Assembly: GCF_015354405.1 (NCBI RefSeq)
Contig: NZ_JADKYP010000041.1
Span: 1-64,000, forward strand
Source: Nocardia sp. BSTN01
GTDB lineage: Bacteria; Actinomycetota; Actinomycetes; Mycobacteriales; Mycobacteriaceae
Reading direction: 5' to 3'
DNA: 64,000 nucleotides
Both the position numbers and the translations under genes were made by a program. Positions 16,270 through 24,007 of this stretch are shown here, piece after piece (the first letter of the stretch is position 1; each line of letters begins with the position of its first letter). The notes under the pieces were generated by a model, which was given only the letters and a program-made list of their open reading frames with translations, searched no databases and had not been told where the DNA came from.

Positions 16270-18459
16270 ATGACAGTCACCCACACCGGCAATGCGGCAG
16301 CGAACCGGCGGGCAGCGGTCGATCCGGCGCGCGGCGCCGACGAACTGAGCGCGGTTCGCGCCGCCACCGACGCGGCGGTGCGGCTGCTGCGCTCGTCCCA
16401 GCACGAACAGGGCTGGTGGAAGGGCGAATTGGCGACCAATGTGACGATGGACGCCGAAGATCTGCTGCTGCGGGAGTTCCTCGGCATCTCCACTCCGGAC
16501 GTGACCGAGCCGGCGGCCCGCTGGATCCGATCGCAGCAGCGCGCCGACGGAACCTGGGCGACCTTCCACGGCGGACCCGGCGACCTGTCGACCACCGCCG
16601 AGGCATGGGTGGCCCTGCGGCTGGCCGGTGACGACCCCGCCGCACCGCATATGCGCGCCGCCGCCGACTTCGTACGCGCCGAGGGCGGGATCGAGGCCTC
16701 GCGGGTCTTCACTCGAATCTGGTTGGCGCTGTTCGGATTGTGGTCGTGGGACGATCTGCCGAATCTGCCACCGGAACTGGTGCTGTTCCCGTCCTGGTTT
16801 CCGCTCAACATCTACGACTGGGGCTGCTGGGCCCGCCAGACCGTGGTGCCGTTGACCGTGGTGGCCACACTGCGGCCGTGCCGCCCGCTGCCGTTCGGCA
16901 TCGACGAATTGCGGACCGGCGCGCCGCGGGCCCGCCGCGCGCCCCTCATCTCCCTGGCCGGAGTGTTCCAGCGTGTCGACACGGTGCTGCACACCTATGC
17001 GCGACTGCCGCTGAATCCGCTGCGCGATGTGGCGATGCGGCACGCCGCGGAGTGGATTCTGGCCCGCCAGGAGTCTGACGGCGGCTGGGGTGGCATTCAG
17101 CCGCCGTGGGTGTATTCGCTACTGGCCCTGCACCTTCTGGGCTATCCGCTCGATCATCCGGCGATGCGGGCGGGCATCGCGGGCCTGGACGGATTCGTCG
17201 TCCGCGAGCAGACACCGCAGGGCGAGGTACGGCGGCTCGAGGCCTGCCAGTCCCCGGTGTGGGATACCGCATTGGCGACGGCCGCATTGCTGGACGGCGG
17301 GGTGGCGCCCGACGATCCGGCGGTGCTGCGGGCCACCGACTGGCTGCTGGGTGAGCAGATCACCGCCGGCGGCGACTGGCAGGTGCGCCGGCCACATCTG
17401 GAACCCGGCGGCTGGGCGTTCGAATTCGCCAACGACGTCTACCCTGATACCGACGACACCGCAGAGATCGTCATTGCGCTGCATCAGGTTTCGCATCCGG
17501 ACCGCGCGGCCCTGGATACCGCGATCGAACGCGCGGTGCGCTGGACGGTCGGCATGCAGTCCGCCGACGGCGGATGGGGCGCCTTCGACGCCGACAACAC
17601 CTCGATCCTGCCGACGAAACTGCCGTTCTGCGATTTCGGCGCCGTCACGGATCCGCCCTCGGCCGATGTGACCGCGCACGTGGTGGAGATGCTGGCGGTG
17701 CTCGGGCGCAGCGGTGATCGCGCGTGCCGGCGCGGCGTGCGCTGGTTGCTCGATCATCAGGAGTCCGACGGTTCCTGGTTCGGGCGCTGGGGCGCCAACC
17801 ACGTCTACGGCACGGGCGCGGCGGTTCCGGCGCTGGTCGCGGCGGGCACGAGTCCACGGTCGACGGCGATCCGGGCGGCGGTGCGCTGGCTGGAAGCCCA
17901 TCAGAACGCCGACGGCGGATGGGGTGAGGATCTGCGCTCCTATCGGGAGCCGGAATGGGTCGGCCGCGGCGAATCCACCGCCTCGCAGACCGCGTGGGCG
18001 CTGCTGGCCCTGCTGGCCGCCGAGGAACACGACGCTCCCGCCGTGCGCCGCGGCATCGACTGGCTGGTGCGCACGCAGCGACCCGACGGCGGCTGGGACG
18101 AGGACCTGTTCACCGGCACCGGATTCCCCGGCGACTTCTACATCAACTACCACCTGTACCGGCTGGTGTTCCCGGTCTGGGCGCTCGGGCGGTATTTGCG
18201 GCGACAGACCGCATCGGGCGGGAAGGTCACCGCAGCTGCGGATTCCGCACCGGTCATGTCCCCGGCAACCGGCGCAGCGGCCGTCCAGGGGCGCCGGCAC
18301 ACAGGCGCGTTCGGCGAGGACGGCGCCGACTCGCTCCGCGGCAGCACCTCGACCGGCTCGCCCGGCAGGAGCACTCACACCGCCTCGGACGGCGGGGGCC
18401 GCGGCGTCGGCACCCCGCGCTCGAACGGGGCCGGCACCGCCGGTCGGGACGGGAGCTGA
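16270..18459 (+). CDS. shc: Squalene-hopene cyclase
   Basis: A 729-residue class II triterpene cyclase that folds squalene to hopene and hopanol at the membrane. The protonating DxDD motif is D393-T-D395-D396 in the segment VYPDTDDTAE. At least six QW repeats are visible (ESDGGWGG, SADGGWGAF, ESDGSWFGRWG, NADGGWGEDL, RPDGGWDED and others), along with WETPLxxG-type alpha-barrel features. Normal enzymes are about 630-680 residues. This one has a C-terminal tail of about 75 residues rich in Gly, Ser, Thr and Arg that looks unstructured. ATG at 16270, two bases after the prenyl synthase stop. Confidence 0.95.
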   Translation: MTVTHTGNAAANRRAAVDPARGADELSAVRAATDAAVRLLRSSQHEQGWWKGELATNVTMDAEDLLLREFLGISTPDVTEPAARWIRSQQRADGTWATFHGGPGDLSTTAEAWVALRLAGDDPAAPHMRAAADFVRAEGGIEASRVFTRIWLALFGLWSWDDLPNLPPELVLFPSWFPLNIYDWGCWARQTVVPLTVVATLRPCRPLPFGIDELRTGAPRARRAPLISLAGVFQRVDTVLHTYARLPLNPLRDVAMRHAAEWILARQESDGGWGGIQPPWVYSLLALHLLGYPLDHPAMRAGIAGLDGFVVREQTPQGEVRRLEACQSPVWDTALATAALLDGGVAPDDPAVLRATDWLLGEQITAGGDWQVRRPHLEPGGWAFEFANDVYPDTDDTAEIVIALHQVSHPDRAALDTAIERAVRWTVGMQSADGGWGAFDADNTSILPTKLPFCDFGAVTDPPSADVTAHVVEMLAVLGRSGDRACRRGVRWLLDHQESDGSWFGRWGANHVYGTGAAVPALVAAGTSPRSTAIRAAVRWLEAHQNADGGWGEDLRSYREPEWVGRGESTASQTAWALLALLAAEEHDAPAVRRGIDWLVRTQRPDGGWDEDLFTGTGFPGDFYINYHLYRLVFPVWALGRYLRRQTASGGKVTAAADSAPVMSPATGAAAVQGRRHTGAFGEDGADSLRGSTSTGSPGRSTHTASDGGGRGVGTPRSNGAGTAGRDGS

Positions 18460-18463
18460 CCGT

Positions 18464-19939
18464 ATGGCCCGGCCTGGAACCGTCTGCGCCCCTTTGCTTT
18501 CGGAGTGGGCAGCACTGCGTGGCGCCGCCGCGGCGCCGGTGGTGCACACCGGGCGCGGTCCGCGGCGGCGCTACGACGCCGCCGCGGCGGGGCCGGTCGC
18601 GGTGGCGGGAGTCGCGGGTGCGCTGACCACGGAGCTACACCCCGGCGATCTGGTGGTGGCCAGCGAGATTCGGCGCAACGGTACCGAATTGCCCAGTCCC
18701 GCAGCGATTCTGCTGCACGGCGAACTGGTGCGACTCGGGCTGCCCGCCCGCCTCGGGCCGGTGTATTCTGCCGAACGCGTCGTCACCGGCCGGGCGCGCG
18801 CGGCGCTCGCGGAGTCCGGCGCGCTCGCGGTCGATACCGAAACGGCGTTCCTCGCCGCCGACGCCCCCGACGGGCAGGCCGTCGCGGTCCGGGCGATCGT
18901 CGACACCCCGGACGCGCCACTGTTGCGCCCGGGCACGATCCGGCGTGGGGTGCGGGCACTGCGGTCGCTGCGCGCGGCGGCGCCGGCGCTGGACCGGTGG
19001 TCGGCGGCGACCGGCGAGCGCGAGATCCTGCTCGCCGGTCCGCGCTCGTTCTGCGCCGGGGTCGAGCGGGCGATCGAGATCGTCGAGCAGGCCCTCGACC
19101 GCTTCGGCGCACCGGTGTACGTGCGGCGTCAGATCGTGCACAACGGCCATGTGGTGCGCGAATTGGCCGAGCGTGGAGCGGTTTTCGTCGAGGAGCTCGA
19201 TCATGTGCCCGAAGGCGCGGTGGTCGTGCTCGCCGCGCACGGGGTGGCCCCGGAGGTCCGCCGCCAGGCCGAACGCCGCCGCCTGCGGGTGGTCGACGGC
19301 ACGTGCCCGCTGGTGTCGAAGGTGCATGCGGAGGTGCGCGCCTTCGCCGCCATGGACAAGACGGTCTTCCTGATCGGGCACGCCGAGCACGAGGAGGTGG
19401 TGGGCACCCGCGGCGAGGCGCCCGAGAACGTCGTCGTGGTCGCCGATCCGGAAGCCGCCGCCCGGGTGTCGCCGCCGGATCCCGATCGGGTCGCCTACGT
19501 CACGCAGACCACCCTGGCCGTCGCGGAGGCCGAGGCCACGGCTGCCGTACTGCGGCAACGGTTTCCGGCGTTGAGCGGGCCGCGCAAGGACGACATCTGT
19601 TACGCCACCACCAATCGCCAGCAGGCGGTGCGGGCGGTGGCCCGCGACTCGGACCTGGTGCTGGTGCTGGGTTCGCGCAACTCCTCCAATTCGCTGCGGC
19701 TGGCCGAGGTCGCCGCGGCCGAGGGTGTGGCGGCGCATCTGGTGGAGGACGCCGGCGAGGTCGAATTGAACTGGCTGGCCGGCACCCGCCGCATCGGCGT
19801 CACCGCCGGCGCGTCGGCACCGCCGCATCTGGTGGACGACCTGGTCGAGGCCCTGTCCGGGCTCGGCGCCCTCCGGGTCCGCCACATCACCGTGACCGAA
19901 GAGAGTATTCGATTCAACCTGCCTCGGGAGGTGAGCTGA
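18464..19939 (+). CDS. HpnG-IspH fusion: adenosylhopane nucleosidase-like domain + HMBPP reductase
   Basis: A 491-residue two-domain protein. Residues 1-180 form a shortened purine-phosphorylase/nucleosidase-like domain (GPVAVAGVAGALTTELHPGD, DLVVASEIRRNG, ALAVDTETAFLAADA), the position and type expected of HpnG, which releases adenine from adenosylhopane. Residues 186-491 are a complete IspH, the last MEP enzyme, with all three 4Fe-4S cysteines: C197 (RSFCAGVERA), C281 (DGTCPLVSKVH) and C379 (DDICYATTNRQ). AHGV, GHAEHEEVVGT and GSRNSSNSLRL are also present. The ATG at 18464 follows GGGAG by 8 bases and lies 4 bases after shc. The fusion is seen in sequence; the HpnG assignment is by pattern and context. 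Confidence 0.88.
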   Translation: MARPGTVCAPLLSEWAALRGAAAAPVVHTGRGPRRRYDAAAAGPVAVAGVAGALTTELHPGDLVVASEIRRNGTELPSPAAILLHGELVRLGLPARLGPVYSAERVVTGRARAALAESGALAVDTETAFLAADAPDGQAVAVRAIVDTPDAPLLRPGTIRRGVRALRSLRAAAPALDRWSAATGEREILLAGPRSFCAGVERAIEIVEQALDRFGAPVYVRRQIVHNGHVVRELAERGAVFVEELDHVPEGAVVVLAAHGVAPEVRRQAERRRLRVVDGTCPLVSKVHAEVRAFAAMDKTVFLIGHAEHEEVVGTRGEAPENVVVVADPEAAARVSPPDPDRVAYVTQTTLAVAEAEATAAVLRQRFPALSGPRKDDICYATTNRQQAVRAVARDSDLVLVLGSRNSSNSLRLAEVAAAEGVAAHLVEDAGEVELNWLAGTRRIGVTAGASAPPHLVDDLVEALSGLGALRVRHITVTEESIRFNLPREVS

Positions 19940-20941
19940 ATGGCCATGCCATTCCGTCAATCCGTACGTCTGGGAGCGTATCTCGCAAAACAGAAGCTGC
20001 TGCGGCGCGAGAAGTTCCCCATTCTGGTCGAATTGGAGCCGCTGTTCGCCTGCAATCTGAAATGCGCGGGGTGCGGCAAGATCCAGCATCCGCACACGCT
20101 GCTCAAACAGCGCATGCCGGTCGAACAGGCCGTCGGGGCGATCGAGGAATGCGGCGCGCCGATGGTGTCGATCGCCGGTGGTGAGCCGCTGATGCATCCG
20201 CAGATCGACGAGATCGTGCGGCAACTGCTCGACCGCAACAAGATCGTCTTCCTGTGCACGAACGCGGTGCTACTGCCCAAACATCTGCACAAGTTCGCCC
20301 CGCACCGCAATTTCGCGTGGATGGTGCACCTGGACGGATTGCGTGAACGCCACGACGCCTCGGTGTGCAAGGACGGAGTCTTCGATCAGGCCGTGGCCGC
20401 GATCCGCGAGGCCAAGGCCGCGGGCTTCCGGGTGATGACGAACACCACGTTCTTCGATGTGGATTCGCCGCAGGACGTGATCGACGTCCTGGATTATCTC
20501 AACGACGAGCTCGAGATCGACCATATGCAGATCGCACCCGGCTACGCCTACGAGAAGGCGCCCGATCAGGAGCATTGGCTCGGTGTGAAGGAGACTCATC
20601 AGCTGTTCGCCAAGGCCTTCGCCGACGGGCGCCGCAAGAAGTGGCGGCTCAACCACTCGCCGCTGTATCTGGATTTCCTGGAGGGCAAGGTCGACTTCGA
20701 CTGCACCGCCTGGGCGATTCCGTCGTATTCGCTCAAGGGATGGCAGCGGCCGTGTTATCTGCTCGACGACGGTTATGTGGCCACCTATCGGGAATTGATC
20801 GACGACACCGACTGGAACGCCTTCGGCCGCGGCAACGATCCGCGCTGCTCGAATTGCATGGCGCACTGCGGGTACGAGCCGACCGCGGTGGTCGCGACGC
20901 TGGGTTCGTTGAAGGAGACGATCCGCGCCGCCGTCAGCTGA
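19940..20941 (+). CDS. hpnH: HpnH, radical SAM adenosylhopene transferase
   Basis: A 333-residue radical S-adenosylmethionine enzyme that adds the 5'-deoxyadenosyl group to diploptene, forming adenosylhopane, the first step to C35 bacteriohopanepolyols. The cluster-binding CNLKCAGC is at about residues 38-45, followed by the SAM-binding IAGGEPLMHP. A C-terminal Cys-rich part (RCSNCMAHCGYEP) is typical of the family. The ATG at 19940 immediately follows the stop of the HpnG-IspH gene, which provides the nucleosidase for the next step. Confidence 0.96.
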   Translation: MAMPFRQSVRLGAYLAKQKLLRREKFPILVELEPLFACNLKCAGCGKIQHPHTLLKQRMPVEQAVGAIEECGAPMVSIAGGEPLMHPQIDEIVRQLLDRNKIVFLCTNAVLLPKHLHKFAPHRNFAWMVHLDGLRERHDASVCKDGVFDQAVAAIREAKAAGFRVMTNTTFFDVDSPQDVIDVLDYLNDELEIDHMQIAPGYAYEKAPDQEHWLGVKETHQLFAKAFADGRRKKWRLNHSPLYLDFLEGKVDFDCTAWAIPSYSLKGWQRPCYLLDDGYVATYRELIDDTDWNAFGRGNDPRCSNCMAHCGYEPTAVVATLGSLKETIRAAVS

Positions 20942-20989
20942 GTCGAATCGACACCGGGCCGAATTCCCACACCGGAAGGTGAGCCACGC

Positions 20990-22783
20990 ATGAAACCCTC
21001 GCCGCGCGGGCCGGACCCGCTCGCCGCCCTCACCGGACCCGACGCGCTGGCCGCGTTGTCCGACGACGAACTGCCCGCGCTGGCGCAGCGGTTACGCGAT
21101 CGCCTCGTCGAGACCGTCACCGGAACCGGCGGCCATCTCGGCGCCAGCCTGGGGACGGTGGAACTGACCATCGCGCTGCACCGCGTATTCCGTTCGCCCA
21201 CCGATGTTCTCGTCTTCGACACCGGACATCAGAGTTATGCGCACAAGTTGCTCACCGGGCGGGCGTCCACCTTCGACACGCTGCGGCAGGCCGGTGGGGT
21301 CGCGGGGTATCCGAATCGCACCGAATCCGCGCACGACTGGGTGGAGAACTCCCACGCCTCGGTCAGTCTCGCCTGGGCCGACGGCATCGCCAAGGCCTTC
21401 CACCTGCGCGGCGAGCATGATCGCCGGGTGGTGGCGGTGATCGGTGACGGGGCGCTGACCGGCGGGGTGGCGTGGGAAGGTCTGAACAATCTGGGTGCGG
21501 GCGGGCGGCCCGTAGTGGTGGTGCTCAACGACAACGGGCGTTCCTACGATCCGACCGTCGGTGCGCTGGCCGGCCATCTCGCCGGGCTGCGCGACGGCGA
21601 CATCGTTTCCGGAAATCTGTTCGACGCCTTGGGTTTCAGCTATCTGGGTCCGGTGGACGGCCACGATATCGGCGCGCTGTGCACGGCCCTGCACAAGGCG
21701 GTCGCATTGGCCAAACCCGTTGTGGTGCACGCGGTGACGGTCAAGGGCCGCGGCTTCGGCCCGGCCGAGGCGGACGAGGCCGACCGCATGCACGCGTGCG
21801 GGGTGATCGATCCGGTCACCGGTGCGCCGCGGAAACAACCAGCCCCCACCTGGACCGATATCGTCGAATCGGAACTGGCCGATATCGCCGGCGACCGCCC
21901 GGAGGTGGTCGCCCTGACCGCGGCGATGCGGCTGCCCACCGGACTCGGCGAATTCTCTCGGAGCGCGCCCGAGCGGGTGTTCGATTCCGGCATCGCCGAA
22001 CAGCACCTGCTGGCGTCCGCGGCGGGATTGGCGGCAGCCGGTATGCATCCCGTGGTGGCGGTGTACTCGACCTTCCTCAATCGCGCAATCGACCAGGTGT
22101 TGCTCGATATCGCCCTGCACGACCTGCCCGTCACCCTGGCGCTGGACCGCGCGGGCGTCACCGGGCCGGACGGACCGAGCCACCACGGCATGTGGGATCT
22201 GGCGCTGCTCACCTGCGTGCCGGGGATGCGGATCGCCTGTCCGCGCGATCCCGGCCGGGTCCGCGAACTCCTGCGCGAAGCCGTCGCCACGGCCGGCCCC
22301 ACCACCGTGCGTTATCCGAAAGCTACTGCCGGCGACGATATTTCACCGCTGGCGCGAATGGACGGGATGGATATCCTGTATCGCGGGCCGCGCAGTCCGC
22401 TCGACATCCTGCTGGTGGCGGTCGGCCCGATGGCGGGGCCGTGTCTGCGCGCGGCGGAACTGCTGACCGACAGCGGTTTCGGCGCCACCGTCGTCGATCC
22501 GCGCTGGGTGTGGCCGATCAATCCGGGGTTACCGGCGATCGCGGCGCGGCATCGGCTCACCGTCTGTGTGGAGGACGGTATCGCCGCCGGCGGGATCGGC
22601 ACCCACCTGATGCACGCGGTCGCCCGCGACGCCGACGCCGCCCCGGTCCGCGCGCTCGGCCTGCCGACCGCATTCATCGCCCACGCCTCCCGCGACAGCA
22701 TCCTGGCCGACTACGGCCTCACCGGCGAGGGCATCGCCGCGGCCTGCACGGAATGGTTACCCGCGACCGAGAGGATCCGATGA
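20990..22783 (+). CDS. dxs: 1-deoxy-D-xylulose-5-phosphate synthase (hopanoid-operon copy)
   Basis: A 597-residue thiamine-diphosphate enzyme that makes DXP from pyruvate and glyceraldehyde 3-phosphate, the entry point of the MEP pathway. Conserved points: [35 protein letters not shown], the ThDP motif [16 protein letters not shown] (GDG...N), DAxGFxYxGPVDGHD, [17 protein letters not shown] with the catalytic Glu, and [15 protein letters not shown]. It is shorter than most Dxs proteins (about 620-640) but complete. Placed last but one in the operon, it presumably raises isoprenoid supply for hopanoids. A housekeeping dxs would be expected elsewhere in the genome. It starts 48 bases after hpnH. 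Confidence 0.95.
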   Translation: MKPSPRGPDPLAALTGPDALAALSDDELPALAQRLRDRLVETVTGTGGHLGASLGTVELTIALHRVFRSPTDVLVFDTGHQSYAHKLLTGRASTFDTLRQAGGVAGYPNRTESAHDWVENSHASVSLAWADGIAKAFHLRGEHDRRVVAVIGDGALTGGVAWEGLNNLGAGGRPVVVVLNDNGRSYDPTVGALAGHLAGLRDGDIVSGNLFDALGFSYLGPVDGHDIGALCTALHKAVALAKPVVVHAVTVKGRGFGPAEADEADRMHACGVIDPVTGAPRKQPAPTWTDIVESELADIAGDRPEVVALTAAMRLPTGLGEFSRSAPERVFDSGIAEQHLLASAAGLAAAGMHPVVAVYSTFLNRAIDQVLLDIALHDLPVTLALDRAGVTGPDGPSHHGMWDLALLTCVPGMRIACPRDPGRVRELLREAVATAGPTTVRYPKATAGDDISPLARMDGMDILYRGPRSPLDILLVAVGPMAGPCLRAAELLTDSGFGATVVDPRWVWPINPGLPAIAARHRLTVCVEDGIAAGGIGTHLMHAVARDADAAPVRALGLPTAFIAHASRDSILADYGLTGEGIAAACTEWLPATERIR

Positions 22784-23907
22784 CAGCCGTATTCCTGTCC
22801 GAGCCCTCGGCTCCGACGCTGCGACCACGCCGGGAGAGCCGGCGCATCGACGTCGGCTCGGTGCCCGTCGGTGGCGGCGCACCCGTTTCGGTGCAGTCGA
22901 TGACCACTACCGTCACCGCCGATGTCGAGGCGACGCTGCGCCAGATCGCCGAATTGACCGCCGCCGGTTGCGATATCGTCCGCGTCGCGGTACCCACCCA
23001 GGACGACTGCGCGGCGCTGCCGACGATCGCCCGCCGCTCGGCCATCCCGGTGATCGCCGACATCCATTTCAATCCGCGCTACGTCTTCGCCGCCATCGAC
23101 GCCGGCTGCGCCGGGGTGCGGGTCAATCCGGGCAACATCCGCACCTTCGACGACAAGGTTCGTGAGATCGCCGCCGCGGCCGGTGCGGCGGGGGTGCCGA
23201 TCCGCATCGGGGTCAACGCCGGTTCCCTCGATCGGCGCGTCCTGGACCGGCACGGCGGTCGCGCCACGGCCGCCGCCCTGGTCGAATCGGCGCTGTGGGA
23301 GGCCGGGCTGTTCGAGGAGCACGGATTCACCGCCCTGAAGATCTCGGTGAAACACAACGATCCGCTGACGATGATCCAGGCCTACCGGCTGCTCGCCCAG
23401 CGCTGCGACTATCCGCTGCATCTCGGGGTCACCGAGGCGGGTCCGCCGCTGCAGGGCACCGCGAAATCGGCCACCGCGTTCGGCATCCTGCTGTCGGAGG
23501 GGATCGGCGACACGATCCGGGTCTCGCTGTCGGCGCCGCCGGTCGAGGAGGTCAAGGTCGGGCATCACATCCTGGCCGGACTCGGGCTGCGACCCCGCAC
23601 CCTCGACATCGTGTCCTGCCCGACCTGTGGCCGCTGCCAGGTCGACGTCTTCGAGCTCACGAAGAAGGTCGAGGCGGCCTTCCGGGATTTTCCGGCGCCG
23701 CTGCGCGTCGCGGTGATGGGCTGCATCGTCAACGGTCCGGGTGAGTCACGGGAAGCCGATATCGGGGTCTCGGCGGGCAATCACAAGGGTCAGATCTTCG
23801 TCCGCGGTGAGGTGGTGCGGACGGTGCCGGAGTCGATGATCGTGGAGGCGTTGCTGGAGGAAGCGCTGACACTGATCGAGGACGCGCCCGAGAGCCGGCC
23901 CGGCTAA
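22780..23907 (+). CDS. ispG: IspG, HMBPP synthase (hopanoid-operon copy)
   Basis: A 375-residue second IspG. It has the full set of motifs: [71 protein letters not shown] and the iron-sulfur region [11 protein letters not shown] plus [17 protein letters not shown]. Against the partial copy at 1-573 it differs at many positions (for example AVPTQDD versus ACPRQED), so it is a diverged paralogue, not a repeated read. ATG at 22780 overlaps the dxs stop (ATGA). It is the last gene of the hopanoid operon. Confidence 0.95.
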   Translation: MTAVFLSEPSAPTLRPRRESRRIDVGSVPVGGGAPVSVQSMTTTVTADVEATLRQIAELTAAGCDIVRVAVPTQDDCAALPTIARRSAIPVIADIHFNPRYVFAAIDAGCAGVRVNPGNIRTFDDKVREIAAAAGAAGVPIRIGVNAGSLDRRVLDRHGGRATAAALVESALWEAGLFEEHGFTALKISVKHNDPLTMIQAYRLLAQRCDYPLHLGVTEAGPPLQGTAKSATAFGILLSEGIGDTIRVSLSAPPVEEVKVGHHILAGLGLRPRTLDIVSCPTCGRCQVDVFELTKKVEAAFRDFPAPLRVAVMGCIVNGPGESREADIGVSAGNHKGQIFVRGEVVRTVPESMIVEALLEEALTLIEDAPESRPG

Positions 23908-23983
23908 TACGGACATACCTCGCATACCTCCCCACCTGCGGCAATGAGCACTAGCTACGGCCATGCAGGATTGGACCTGCGGT

Positions 23984-24002
23984 ATAGGTATGCCTTACCT
24001 TT
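23984..24002. promoter_or_regulatory. IdeR/DtxR iron box upstream of efeUO
   Basis: ATAGGTATGCCTTACCTTT matches the IdeR consensus TTAGGTTAGGCTAACCTAA at 13 of 19 positions, including both AGGT/ACCT cores at the right spacing. It lies just ahead of the iron-uptake genes, so iron-loaded IdeR should repress them. The box covers the ATG at 23990 and lies downstream of the ATG at 23963, so neither is a likely start. Confidence 0.72.
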
Positions 24003-24007
24003 GGACA

